NCBI RefSeq assembly: GCF_011075055.1
Contig: NC_058149.1
Location: 11,290,449-11,354,448, forward strand
Length of the DNA stretch: 64,000 bases
Source of the DNA: Mangifera indica
Lineage: Eukaryota > Streptophyta > Magnoliopsida > Sapindales > Anacardiaceae
Direction of reading: 5' to 3'
The notes beneath the pieces are model-generated. The model was given only the letters and a program-made list of their open reading frames with translations. It ran no database searches and was not told the origin of the DNA. The first letter of the stretch is position 1. Every line of letters starts with the position of its first letter. Below are positions 23,985 through 42,415 of the stretch, piece by piece. Position numbers and translations under genes: made by a program.

Positions 23985-25003
23985 GTTGTTCTTACTTAAT
24001 GGTTTGTTAGTAGACAATGCTCTTGAATTTCCAAACATAGCAGCCCCTTCGGTTCATGCTCTCAAGTGTTTTTATTAGAGCAATTATGCATTTTGAGACT
24101 GTCATTTTTGCTATAATTTCTTGACAAGAACTCCAAAATATGGTCAATGTCCAGCTGAGTGCAACCACAAGTCACATATGCACTTTCAGTTGACTGGAAG
24201 GAGTAGAAGGAACAACTGGTATGAACTTACTGTCCTTAAGTCTGCCATATGCTTCTACCGTCTCAGGTTGATTACTAAATGCATTTAGATCTAGTCTTTA
24301 ATCCATGGCTGCTTAAGATCGTGGCTATGTTAGGTTTTTAGTTCCCTAATGCAGAAAGCAAAAGAAACAATTTACAGTCTATGAAATTCAAGATTCAGAT
24401 CCATCTGAAATGGGTCTTTGCGATAGAGGTGAGTTGAATGCATTCCACTTTTTGCGCAGCATCAATGTAGAGTGAGCTTTGCAGGAAAGTGAGTGGAAAG
24501 TTGGCATGATTCCAAACTAAAAATGCATGAAAATGGAGATGAGGTGAATATATATAAATGCTGCATTTCAATCAGTCGTTGGTACTTTTTAGAGAAGATA
24601 TGGCCATAAAATATGTTTGTTAATCACAGAAGATTTGAACAAAGAATCATAGTGGGCCTGTGAACCAGAAAGGATTAACTTGGAAGATATGTAATGATTA
24701 ATAAGCAGGAAAAAAAAAAAAGAACAAAGGCAAACGTGTACGAGTCAACAGTCTGATAATGGTTTGGATTGAGACAGCTGATAATTTATTTGATAAAGAA
24801 CAAATGGGTTTTGATATTTTTGATTCTTCATTTTTGGAACAGAAACTGAACCGTCCAAGGAACGACAGGTAGCTATTAAAGGTGGGCCATTTTGCCAACT
24901 AGCTCAACCCCCATCAGCCTAGCTAAGCTTTTCGATGCCAAGTATGTTTTAATTTATTCATATGATATTTTATTTTTAATTTATAATTTATAATTTTTAT
25001 ATG

Positions 25004-25004
<1 letters not shown>

Positions 25005-25052
<48 letters not shown>
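25005..25052. repeat. (TA)24 microsatellite
   Basis: An uninterrupted TA dinucleotide run of 48 bases. Confidence 0.95.
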
Positions 25053-25055
<3 letters not shown>

Positions 25056-25663
25056 TTTTATTTATTTGAATTTCGAATTATAATATCTAAGAAATGAAAT
25101 TATGTGACATAAAAATAATCAAAGAATAAAATAAAAAGGTCTAATATATTAAATAAAATGAAAAATAAAAAGAATAAGATTACTGTAAGATGTTATAAAA
25201 TTGGTAACAACAATACTTTAAATCTTAGAAGAATATGTCTGTTGATAAAGTGTTGGTCCGTTAATGATGAGTGGATGAGAATATTACAGACCTTTTTATT
25301 CCTATCTAATGGTTATTAAAGCATCGATTCCTTTCCCCTCTATAATCGGACACATAAAATTGTTTTCGAACAATAAAAACTCATAAAGTTTTTTCCTTTT
25401 TCAGAGAGACAATTTTTATGTGGGCCAAAGGCTTATTCCAAAGATTTCGTTGGTCCAATCCGACCCAAAGGCCACTACCTTGTTATGTCACCTTCACCTG
25501 CAACATAACTTACCATGACATGACATGAATGGATCTCTCTAATTCCATCAAGTTAAGAAGTTTCTTCTCGATATTGCATGATATAAATTATTTAATATAA
25601 ATGAAAAATGAAAAGTATTGTAGAGTGTATCAAACATTTATATGACATAATTTATTTATTATA

Positions 25664-25665
<2 letters not shown>

Positions 25666-25705
<40 letters not shown>
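25666..25705. repeat. (TA)n microsatellite, about 20 units
   Basis: An uninterrupted AT/TA run of 40 bases, 600 bases from a similar tract. Confidence 0.95.
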
Positions 25706-25708
<3 letters not shown>

Positions 25709-26452
25709 ATTAAAGAAATTATGAGAGAGGAGGGTATATAAAAAAAATTAGAAGTGATTATAATATTTTCTAATGCCAAAATGTGATAATAAAAAAAATT
25801 TATTATTTTAAAAAAATATATATTATCCCATATGATATATAATATACAATATAAACAAAAATGGATTTTTTATATTAAATATGGTATGCAGTGGTTACAA
25901 TTACCATATCCATATGTCTTGCCAGCAGTCATCTTACTATGATCGGCTGGAGGAGAAAGTCAAACCTAGCCACCATTTCACACGTGTTGACCGTTGGATC
26001 CTTGGAGGCACCAACAGGCTCCTTCACGCGACGAGGCCACCCATCTTTTTCTTCAACTCCAACCTTGGAGGGCCTTGAGCGGTGGAAGCCCGTCTGATTA
26101 TTAAAAATTAAAACTATGGTCTACAGGAAGGCTGACACACAGATTACTGACATGCATGCATGCTTAGACGCAAAGTTGGATTTCGGGGTTTCTAGATTAA
26201 AATAACTTTTTTTCTTTTTACAATCAATATTTTTTATTATATATAAAATTGAAAATATAAAATTATTCAATTAAGGTTTATTCATTTAAATATAAACTCA
26301 CATAATTAAAATATAAAATTCATTCATTTACTAATTAAGATTAAAATATAAAAAAATAAGATAAAAATATAAAAATTTTGTATGAGTTTGATAATGAGAA
26401 GGGTGACTAGGTGGTTGGCTGGATGATTGACTGGTCAGTCAAGGATTTAATT

Positions 26453-26516
26453 AACTAATTTATTTTTAAAAAAATTGATTGATCAACTAATTTATTTTTA
26501 AAAATTGATTCAATTA
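26453..26516. repeat. Two-copy tandem repeat, unit about 32 bp
   Basis: The unit starts AACTAATTTATTTTTAAA and ends near TTGATTGATC. The second copy differs by a two-base A-run shortening and a few substitutions. It appears to be local slippage in AT-rich DNA. Confidence 0.6.
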
Positions 26517-27251
26517 ATTAATTTGTTGCCTTGGTCGACCAGTTATGGTCAGTAGTTCAATCTATGTAGTCAATCTAAAATCTCATAATTTTTTTTAAAC
26601 AAAATTTATTTAAAAAATAATTATATTTATATATTAGAAAAAAGTGATTAGACATGTATAAAAGAAAAAATTTTGGGTGGCCACACTTGCTGACTCGGAT
26701 TTGCATAGGCATTGGATAGGATTGTCTTATCACATTATCTCCATATTATATTATAATTTATTTTATTCTTAATATTACATTTCAACTTGCACAAATTCTG
26801 TGGTAACCACTGATTCCCTTTCGACAGTATCCCATACACGTGGCATCTCATTTACACGACAACACAAAATCATTTCAATTAAGGTATAATAATAATCTTC
26901 ATTTACATGACACCTGGCAGGTCCTTATCGTAATTTTATTTTAAATAGTGACTTAATTTTCATATAAATTCCAGAAGATTTATATCATTCCTTGCAACCA
27001 ATTTGTGTCTTTCTTTCCTGCATCAAATGAGAAAAAAGCGAAACTACAGACATTTTATTTACTACTAAAGCTTTCTTTTCTTTTGTTTTGAATCTTTCTT
27101 TGTTTTAGCTTCCATTTTCAGCTTGATCTAGGGCTTTCTCTAAGTTCGTAACGATTACAACTTTTGTGTTTAATCGAGAGCAACCACTCTGAGTCTACGT
27201 GGGAGCAAAGAAGTCAAACTTCGTTCGTTTTTCGTATTTCGGTGGGTAGTG

Positions 27252-32810
<5,559 letters not shown>

Positions 32811-33180
32811 ACATTTTAACTCTGTACATTTACAGTTTATTTTATCTCCCCTGGCTTTGTTTTTAAGCTTTGTCAAACCTATCAAGCTAGACACCCTAAT
32901 TTATGTAACGGATGAAATGTGCAATTCATCAAATGTGAGCTTCAGGCTGTAGCCTGTAATTTTGCTTTTATCCCTTTATTCTTTTCTACCATACAAGGGT
33001 ATTCGGAGATGTATTCTTTTTGAGTTGTTTCTTTTTGCCAACATTCACTCTTGACAATAAATTGGGATTCCTCTGGCAGTCTTTCAGCTGCCTTTTTTTT
33101 TTTTTTTTTGGTATTTTGGGCATGCCTCTCAGCATGCAACAAAAACTCCTTGATTCTTGTCAGTGGATTTAAAACTCAGG

Positions 33181-33861
33181 ATATTAATTAAAATCTCAAT
33201 AATTTCTCCACCTAAATTGTTCTAGGCAAACCTATAGTGATTTTATTTTTATAAATAAATTTAATTTTAATTCTAATAATATTCTCTCGGTTAATTACGT
33301 CACTTTCAGTTAAATATGTTAAATTTGATGTAATTTTTTTAAAGATTTGATAAGTTTTGATTTAAAAATTCAATGAGTTATGTTTTAAGGATTCAAAATA
33401 TATTTAAAAATAGATAAATTTTTATTGAAATACAGATAAAAACAAAAAGATTAGTATAAATAAAGAAAATAATGAATGTAAATAGATGATGTGTAGGGTG
33501 TGTAAAGTGCGTAGGGTAAGTAACAAATACGTAGAGTGCATAAAGAATATATAAAGTGTATAACATACATAAAAAACATTTAAAAATTATATATAATATA
33601 TAAATATAAAAAAAAGCCGAATAGAGGATGCGTAAGGGTGCGCGCATCTCCGCACCTTACGCACCCCTTTTTGGAATAGCTCATGAAGCGGGGCCTTCCA
33701 GCATTCCCCAATCCGCGAATAATGCTCGAAGAATTGAAAGGCTGGCACAATATATTTTTTGATTTAAAAATATAATATAATATAATATTATAATATATAT
33801 AAATAATAATTATGTGTATATATATATATAAATATTAAAAAATATAATATTATAATATTTA

Positions 33862-33900
<39 letters not shown>

Positions 33901-34392
33901 TGCATAAGATGCGAAGGTGCAAACAACCTTAAGCACCCTCTATTTGGGTTTTTTTATACTTATATATTATATGTAATTTTTACACATTCTTTACGAACCT
34001 CATATATTTTACGTATTTTACATATCATATATACCTGTTATTTATTCTATATACTCTTTACGCACTCTATGTACTTTACATATTATCTGTTCGTATTTAC
34101 TATTTTCCTTGTTTATACGAATTTTTTTGTTTTTATCTATATTTTAACAAAAATTTATCAATTTTTAAATATATTTTGAATCCTTAAAATATAACTCACT
34201 AAATTTTAGAATTAGAATTTATCAAATCTTTGAAAAAATTACATCAGATTTAACGTAATTAGTCAAAAATGACGTAAATAATTGAGAGAGTATTATTAGA
34301 ATTAAAATTAAATTTGTTTATAAAAATAAAATTATTATACATCCACCTAAAAAGATTTAGATAAAAAAATTATTATCAATTTTAATTAATAT
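33181..34392. mobile_element. Large fold-back element with long imperfect inverted arms
   Basis: The left arm (33181 to about 33640) and the right arm (about 33900 to 34392) are imperfect inverted copies. Both begin ATATTAATTAAAAT at the outer edge and share blocks such as TTTTATTTTTATAAA, ATTTAATTTTAATTCTAATA and AAGGATTCAAAATATATTT. Between the arms lies a GC-richer core (33615-33760) with an inner hairpin, where GCGTAAGG faces CCTTACGC, and then long (AT)n tracts, including 33864-33898. No open frame or clear target duplication is visible, so the superfamily is undetermined and the edges are approximate. Confidence 0.75.
33864..33898. repeat. (AT)n microsatellite inside the fold-back element
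   Basis: An uninterrupted AT run of about 35 bases in the spacer between the two arms. Confidence 0.9.
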
Positions 34393-34510
34393 GAGAAGGA
34401 TCCCGGTGTTTCGGTCCATATTTGTACCATATTTTAAAAGGTTTAAAACAGTGAAATGGAAATCCATATGTTTTAGGGTTTAAATGCCCTCCAGTTTCAT
34501 AAACAATAAG

Positions 34511-35303
34511 GGCCAAACAACTATTTCCCACCCAAAGTATGCGTTTTTGTTAAGTTTCCCTCCATTAACTTTGAAAATATCATTTACCTACCTGTGGCCA
34601 GTTAAATTTAACGAAACCCTAACTCCTGAAAATTTTATCTCATTTTTTCCCCTAAAATTTTAAAAACTAACAATTTTTCCCGATCCAAGTTTTAAAAAAC
34701 AGCGTTTTCCCCCTTAGGATTTTCAATTTTTCAGAGTTAGTTTTCCGACGCCGTTTCTTTCTCTCCGATGACCTCCAGACGACTCCTCTTCCTCTCCGGC
34801 ACGACCTCCTTCCAACGACTATGCTAGACACAGTTGTCGAGTCTTCTTCGTCGAGACGAAGACGAAGATGAAGACGGGGTCTTTGTCGACGACAAAGACT
34901 CCTCGTCGACGAAGACCCCGTCGGACGAAGACGATTTGTCTTTGTCGACAACAAGTTCCAGAACAACCGTCGGAAGGAGGTCGTGCCGGAAAACTAGAGG
35001 AGTGGCTTGGAGGTCGTCGGAGAGGAAGAAACGACGCCGGAAAACTAACTCAGAAAATTGAAAACCCTAAGGGGGGAAAATGCAATTTCTTAAAACTTGG
35101 GTTGAAGAAAATTGTTAGTTTCTAGGGTTTAGGGGAGAAAATAAAATCAAATTTAAGTTTATTTTTAATAATACAGACAAAATGATGATTTTACCCTTAA
35201 AATCGTTAATTTTAACTAGCCACGGATGGGTAAATGGTATTTTCAAAGTTAATGGGGGGAAACTTGACAAAAGCGCATACTTGGATGGGATAGTCGTTTG
35301 GCC
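34511..35303. mobile_element. Mutator-like fold-back MITE with a 9-bp target-site duplication
   Basis: The element is 793 bp. Its ends are GGCCAAACAACTATTTCCC on the left and the reverse complement of GGCCAAACGACTATCCC on the right. The inverted arms run for about 350 bp with scattered differences. AACAATAAG lies directly outside both ends (34502-34510 and 35304-35312), a perfect 9-bp duplication that is the mark of Mutator-like transposition. The centre is a GA- and CG-rich patch of repeated GACGAAGACGA and GTCGACGA words that makes spurious acidic open frames. There is no transposase, so it is non-autonomous. Confidence 0.9.
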
Positions 35304-35312
35304 AACAATAAG

Positions 35313-36015
35313 AGATTTTTAACCAAATGAGGCATTGTTATTTGTTACTCTTAACCCTTAACCTCATCTATGCCCTTGTTTTGAACATCAATGCTAACCA
35401 ACCTCCCGTGCTTTGTGTTTCTTGGCAACCCCCAAAACCACGCACTTCGGAAAACCCCAATGAAAGGAGTAGCAGAGTTGGAAATTGTGGCTGAGGTGGC
35501 AGAGGATTAGGAGATGAGGTGTTTGGAGCCGAGGGAGAGAGACGGAGGGTGTTGTCTGCAGGTGGTTGAGTTCTGCGGAGACCCTTTATCTCTGTTTTCT
35601 TCTTTCTAGGCCGTCTCTTTCATACATCAAAACCCTAAACGTAAAAACAATTACTAATATGACAGCTTGTTGGAGTTTGAGTTTTTTTTCTCAAACTCCA
35701 ACAAGCAAAATAAATTAGTTTTTATGTTTGAATGGTGCTTGTTAGGTATGTAATTTCGATCCTTAGGGAGGCGGCGCTACTGGTTGGGTGTATTGTAAAG
35801 GTGACCGGCCGTTGGGTAGGCGCGAGAAATGCCCAGGCCTCCAATATAGCCAAGCGACGCAGAGATGCATGTATTTATATTCAATTTTACCAGTTCAAAT
35901 GTGTATATTCCACCCACAATTTGTACATAATTACCTGCCATCCATTCTTGAGAGGCAAAAGCGTACTAATCTGTCAAAATTACTACAAACAAAGCAAGAA
36001 AATTTACGCTGAGCA
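35313..36015. other. Spacer between the MULE element and the receptor kinase gene
   Basis: It holds G-rich sequence at 35460-35580, a perfect hairpin at 35665-35706 and no recognisable gene. The segment next to 36015 should contain the receptor-kinase 3' untranslated region. Confidence 0.55.
35665..35706. repeat. Perfect 17-bp hairpin with a T8 loop
   Basis: GCTTGTTGGAGTTTGAG (35665-35681) is followed by eight T and then its exact reverse complement (35690-35706). It lies in noncoding DNA, away from any identified element edge. Confidence 0.85.
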
Positions 36016-36533
36016 TTACCTGTTCTGTCCTGAATTCGCAAGCAGCGGAATCGCATCAAACTTACAAGCAGCACTCTTCTCTTGGGAAATAACCAGAGGA
36101 TTAACTAAAACTTGCAGCACTGACTTCATGTTTGGCCTTTTAGCAGGTAGCCTGTTGGTACAGAGGATCCCAAGTTTGAATACTCTGCTCATCTCATCCA
36201 GATAGCAGGCTTCCTTGATTTCAGCATCCAAAGCATCAACTATCTGATTCTCATCTTGCAGAAATCGCCATGCCCATTTGGCTAGGCATGTGTCTTCATC
36301 ACCATAGTTAGCTTGTCTCCCTGTTGTCAGCTCCAAAAGGACTACTCCAAAACTGTAAATGTCTGTCTTCTCATTCACTTTGGTTGTATGTGCATACTCT
36401 ACATTTCCAGTTGGAAAAATTGAAGATTAGATAAACCCTTGCTCAACATGGGCAAGTGATTTTAATAATTGAGAGATTTATTATATGCATACAAGCAATG
36501 TTATGCGTACCTTCTTTTAAACTTATCCACTTG

Positions 36534-36564
<31 letters not shown>

Positions 36565-39500
36565 GGTTAAATGCTATTTTATCTTTAATTTAAAATCACT
36601 TGATGACATACATCAAATATATACTTATTTGTGTACTCAAAATGGGTACACATAAAGTTGGATATGATTCGAACTAGCTCAGTTTAACTCGATTCAAATT
36701 TATTTGACTTGAATTCGAATCGAATTCAAAAAAGAAAATTCAACTTGTTTTAAAAATCAAACTAAACTTGAGTTAGGCGATATTCTATTAATTCATAACT
36801 TGAATCATTAGTTCAAATTTATGGTTCAAATATGCTCGAATTCATTGTTTAATTTGGTGATTCGAATAAGTGGTTTTGTATATTATTTGGATAAAATGAC
36901 ATCGTTTTGTTAATGAACCATAAATTCGAACCATTACATTCAAGGCACAAATTTGAATTATAAATTTAAACTAAACCGAATCATAAATTCAAATTATTTA
37001 TTTGAGTTATAAATTTGAGTTAAACTCAAATTAAACTAACTTATTTTTTATTTAAACCGAACTTAAATTATTTTTACTTTTGGTTTGACCAACTTAAACT
37101 AGACTATTTATCATGTGAACCAAAACCTGAGCCAATTAATGTTTGGAGTTGCCTGATTCGTATCCAACCGTAGGTATGCATGGGTTAATTTAAGTATATT
37201 ACCTGGAGCAATGTACCCAAAGGAGCCGACCACAGATGACATTGTTTCGGGTTCTCCCTTCTTTACCAGTGTTTTTGCCAGGCCAAAATCAGCTATTTTT
37301 GCATTGAACTCCGAATCTAACAGGATATTGCTTGATTTCACATCCCGGTGGACAATGGGTGGAGAACAGTCATGGTGCATGTAGCACAGCCCCTGAGCAG
37401 CCCCCACGGCAATCTGCATCCTCTTGGGCCAGTCGAGGACAAAATGATGGACTGAGCCTGAGCCAGAGAGAATTGATGGGGCGCTTCTTTTATGTAGCCA
37501 CAGATCCAGGCTACGGTTCTCCATATACTCATAAACCAGAACTTCCAAATTCTCATTTGAAATGCAGCAAAGTAATTTTACTATGTTCAAATGCCTAATT
37601 CTACTTAATACTTCAACTTCTGCTATGAATTGTTTCTCTTGTTTCTGGTCTAACTTTCTGTTATTCCAAATCCTTTTGGCAGCAACAAAATCACCTGAAG
37701 AATTTACAGGAACTCGGTATACTTTTCCAGACCCACCACATCCAATCATGTTAGTTTCTATCAATTTTGTCAGAATTTCATTTTCTGTGAAATTCAACCT
37801 TTGGAATGAAGTGATCTCAAGACTTCTATTCAGTCCATGTTTTCTCTTGAGGAAAATTCTGAATATGAAGAATGAACAAAGCAAAGCAAACAAAAAGACA
37901 GCAAGGATGGCAATCAATATTGAAGTGAGATTTTGGGATGAAATTTGCCTTGATTTTCGGGGTACAGAAGAATCAGAACTGCAGATTTTAATGTTTACTA
38001 ATGAGTTCTTTGCACAGAGACCAGGGTTGTTCAAGAAGCTGCTGTCAAATGCACCATTTGCAAACTCACTTGGGATTTCTCCAGTGAGATGATTGGAAGA
38101 GAGGTTGAGAAAGATCAGCTTCAAAAAGCCAAGTTGAGTTGGAATTTGCCCGGAAAACTGGTTTTCTGACAAGTCCAATTCATTAAGGACTGATAGAGAA
38201 CCAATTTCCTCTGGAATTTCTCCATATAACTGATTTCCTCTTAGGTTTAATGTAGTAAGCTTTTTCCATGAGATCAAATTTGCTGGAAGGGAACCCGAGA
38301 GCTGGTTTTGATCAAGTGAAATAATCGTTAAAGAAGTAAGAGCAGTTAGTTCTCCTGGAATTGTACCTGTAAAGAGGTTATTACTGGCCTTAAACACCTG
38401 CAGATTCCTCCAAGAACTTACTCCAGCAGGAATTTTACCAGAGAACCTATTGTTGCTGATGTCAAGAGAAGATAGATTCGCAGACATTTTTTCAGGAAGC
38501 TCATCTGTAAACATATTATCACTTATCCTCACATATGACAGATTTGATGCCATCCATAGCCCCACAGGAATTTTCCCACTGAAACCGTTGTTGTAAATCA
38601 TAATAGTTAACAGACTATTGCAATTCCCAATAGATTCTGGCAATTCTCCAGTGAGATTGTTATCAAACGCTATTAATCCTACTAACTTACCAGCAGCACA
38701 TAAATGTTCAGGCAGCCTCCCCGTAAGTTGATTAGAAGAAACCTGGAAACCTACCAGTGGTGAATATCGACCGAAGTCTGGAGGCAGAGCACCTGATAAA
38801 TTATTGCTGTACAATCTAAGATCTGTAAGTGCTGGAATCCGACCAATGCTTTCTGGGATCTCGCCAGATAATTGATTGAACATTAAACTCAACTGTGACA
38901 ACTTCTCAAGCTTGCCAAAACCGTTTGGTATTGGCCCAGTCAATTTGTTGGCTGAGAGATCGATGACAGTTAAGTTTAAAGATTCGATAAACTGAGGAAT
39001 TTCCCCGGATAATTTGTTTTTATGAAGATATAATTCACTCAAATGTTTCAGCTTGAACAAACTGTTGGGGATTTTTCCAGTTAAACCATTGGTTGATAAA
39101 TCCAGTACCTCGAGCGCCGTCAGCATACCAATAGATTCAGGAATTTCACCAATCAAATTTGCTTCACGCATCCACAATATCTTCAGGTTTCTCAGTTGTG
39201 TGAAATTCAAAGACAACTTTGATGGCATAGCTTTTCTATTAAATGCCAAAAGCAATTCTTCAAGATTCTGCAGATTGCCAATTTCTGGCTGGATAGACCC
39301 ATTAAACTGATTTTGATGAAGATGAAGTACTCTTAGCTCCTTCAATTGCCCAACACTTGCAGGAATGTCCCCAGAAAAGTTATTGGCCGCAAGGTTGAGA
39401 AAACGGAGCTCAGATAAGCGATCAATATCCTGAGGAATTGGACCAACAAAGAGGTTTTGAGAGAGGTCTAGGTGCTTAAGCTTAGAACAGTAGTAAAGAG

Positions 39501-39828
39501 TTATCGGAAAGTTGCCTGGAATATTGTTGTACTGCAGCTCCAGAAGTGTTAAATTCTTGAGCTCACAAATCAAGGGTGGAATAGTTTCACTGATGCTCAT
39601 GTTGATGAGTGATAGGCCGGTGATTGAATTGTTAGCGCAGGTGATCTCCTGCCAGTTGCAGTGGGAGGAGTTTGACAGTGTCCAATGCGCAATAGATGGC
39701 GAATTTTGCCAGTGTTGCTTCAGTTCCATTAGCACTTGATGTTCTTGATCATACAGCCGGGAATTTGCATGGCCAAAGAAGAGAAGAGTGCACAAAAAGA
39801 TTGAGATAGAGGTGGTGATTTTCGACAT
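36016..39828 (-). CDS. HSL3: LRR receptor-like kinase, subfamily XI (HSL3-like)
   Basis: Two exons, 39828-37203 and 36398-36016, joined across an 804-bp GT-AG intron, give 1002 residues. The intron splits the GYIAP/EYA activation-segment motif, a position common in this subfamily. There is a signal peptide (about residues 1-23, ISIFLCTLLFFGHANS), an N-terminal LRR cap (LMELKQHW...NWQEITC), about twenty LRRs of the LxxLxLxxNxLxGxIP type, and a membrane helix near residues 631-656. The kinase has the glycine loop IGCGGSGKVYR, the lysine in VAAKR, HRDVKSSN and DFG, so it is an RD kinase expected to be active. The layout and overall sequence fit HAESA-LIKE 3, known in Arabidopsis as the receptor of CTNIP peptides; the exact orthology is inferred. 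The first 253 codons recur as a broken copy at 46408-47165. Confidence 0.92.
36537..36564. repeat. (AT)14 microsatellite in the receptor-kinase intron
   Basis: An AT dinucleotide run of 28 bases. The remaining intron (36660-37090) consists of degenerate repeats of AACTCGATTCAAATTT-like words. Confidence 0.9.
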
Positions 39829-40145
39829 TTCGACAGACTTGGTATAAGTTTTTGTTAGCAGATTGTTAATGGAGATGCGATATCCAGTCTGCTCTGATCA
39901 AATATTCGCATTGGAATCAAACTAACCCAAAATAATTATAAAAAGAAAAAAAGTTCAGAGACGTATATCATGGAGCAATGAATGCTTTAGACCCAATATT
40001 CCAAATTTCTAATATCAACCACTATGAAATTGTGATTCAGTGGCCAAAGTCATTATATCTTTGAATACAAGGTGGAATCAACGCAAAAGTTTGGAAAGAC
40101 AGCCTTAATGTGAGCCAGGTGAAGTTTCAGGGAAAGAGACTTTAC

Positions 40146-41690
40146 AGTTAAGGGTCGCCTTTGTTGAACGATGACTTAGAAGTTGGATCAAAATGGAAGA
40201 CTGAAAACGCACTTAGTCAAGCATTTCCACGGGCAGTCAACAGTTTTTAACGTAAAGTAATAGAGTCGTATTCCACAAGGGAGAACAAAAGCTCATAAAC
40301 GTGGTCTTCCTGGAACTCTCGTGTTTTTCTATACCTTCTTTTACAATTATTGTAGAATGGACAGGAAGACCAAGGATAGCTGAATTAAGCTTAACTTCCT
40401 CTCTTGGAATTTTTTTCATGAGAAATTATGTCTCTTCAGAACAAACCAATTATACCAAACAGATAAAATCCTTAATAACTATTGTATTAAATAAGTAAAA
40501 AATTTAATTTTAAATATCGTTAAAAGAGGTTTGAACCCTTACCTTTTTATGTTTGCCATCCCCCATTTTGTTACTTAAACTACTTTTTAGAAGTCAGAAT
40601 CGAGAGATTTGCATGTTGTTATGTTAAAGAAAATAATTATACAGCCTAAACAATATACCAGCCAAATATCAGACTGAATTAAAATTTTTGTAGAATAATT
40701 GATCCAGTAGACACGTATTCAGTCATCCACTCCAATAAGCAATAGTACTGTCGTATACAAAGTTGGAATCTCAGAATTTTATCCCAACTGTTGATTTAGC
40801 AACATCTTATTGTATGATGGATCAAGTAAATTAACTTGGCAATTCAATTACAAATGTTCATCTAAACTAAAACATAAATACACTGGGGTAACATCAATTT
40901 CTCAAAGATTAATACACACCGAATGCAGAGTAAGTTTCGTTTTGAGCTAGGGTGAGCCAAACCAAACCAAAGCAATTTGCCAACCACTTAGAAACTTCGA
41001 GGCTCGGGAAACAAACGTTACTCCTGTGAACCACATCACAGGTGACAGGATCCTTTGTATCTTTCTAGGTGGCTACTGACATCTCAGGTGATGTTCTGGG
41101 TTCTTGGTGAAACATATCTGCAAATCCTCAGCAACCATTTTGTAGCTGTAGTTGACCAACCTCCTAAACTTTGTTATTATCTTAAGAATTTTTAACTATT
41201 TTTTGCATAATTAATTCGAAAACTCCATGTACACAGAGTTTATCTATTGTACACTTTCAAAAGCTAATACTCATCCAAAATGACAGAAACCAGTTCATAC
41301 ATAACCATATTGCTAACTGGCTTTAGAACATATCTATAATCAATCATCAAAGATGTTAAATCTTAAACATAGCAACCATGATTAATGATAATGACAGTAT
41401 TTTTATTAGGACAACCACAGGGAAAGTTCAATCTGGCACATTTGGGTCCACTCTGAAGATCCAAATCCAAGGGATATGAGGCTCCGATCTTCAACATTCC
41501 ATCTTTATCCTGTCAAACTAGAACCACGTTCATGTCTCCCCATCATCTATAATTGTATCAAATACTAAGAACTATACAAACAACATAAACTAGCCGGCAT
41601 TTCTATGCTTTCAATGGACAAACTTGTTACTTGATAACAGCTGTCAAGAACCTCAGACTATTCTTCCATAAAACAAAAGCTGAGTGATAG
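40146..41690. other. Receptor-kinase upstream segment missing from unit 2
   Basis: The segment lies between the receptor-kinase 5' end and the HIBADH-like 3' flank. In unit 2 the flanking sequences are joined with a short filler (TAGATA-like, near 47496-47505). No gene or transposon signature is seen in it, so a deletion from unit 2 is more likely than an insertion in unit 1. It probably carries distal promoter sequence of the kinase. Confidence 0.7.
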
Positions 41691-42415
41691 TTAAAAAAAA
41701 ATATGAAATGAAACTGGGATGAAAATCACCAAGTTATATGCACTAAAAATACTAGAGCAAAGGACCAGGTCACCCTTTCAGCCATATCATATAGGGTTTT
41801 CCAGCACTGAATTGTAAAGATATGGATCAAGCAATGTTTAATGCTTTGCTTAAAGTAAGCCAATGATACTCACTGGTATAATACTGAAAAGTATCCTGCC
41901 TGTGTTTGATGCCACCTAATAAACATCCTTAAATATGACATTTTCAAGAACCAATTCAGTTCCCTAGCATACAGGCAATCTAAAGGCCACTCATATGGTA
42001 ACAGAAAGACATCAAAAATAAAAAATGAATCACATAAAATAGTGTCACCAATCTTCAATCTCAGTTATCAGTCACAGAAAGTGCAAGAGTTACTATTGCC
42101 AAGAAAAACTTGAAACCAAGACAAATAACAGAATCTCCAGGTATATTAATGTGATGATTTGCTTCAACCAGGAAATAATTCATCAACCAACATGATACAC
42201 ACAGGCCCGATACACTGAGGATCCTACATATCTTTCACATATACCATACTATATTTCCATCCATGCGTACCGATTTCTTCAACATCCCTAAATCCACAAA
42301 GATAAAATCATATTTCAACAGTAACAAAACCAACAGGAAGTTCACACAAATACCAGTAAAAAGTTGATACTTTTAATGAAAATACAAGCTTATCCAATAT
42401 AAAACATTTACCAAT

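Larger units (their letters stand above)
23985..27251. other. Intergenic region between the small gene and HXK1
   Basis: The first few hundred bases are probably the 3' untranslated region and its surroundings. The rest is AT-rich with two long (TA)n tracts and a tandem repeat near 26460. A patch of balanced composition at 25880-26100 has overlapping open frames without any recognisable domain. The last 250 bases should contain the HXK1 promoter and leader; 27125-27140 includes a TAGGGCTTTC motif. Confidence 0.6.

Noticed and set aside
34667..35125. Acidic and Arg-rich frames inside the Mutator-like element
   Set aside because: They come from the GACGAAGA-type repeat patch and its palindromic copy in a MITE, not from a gene.
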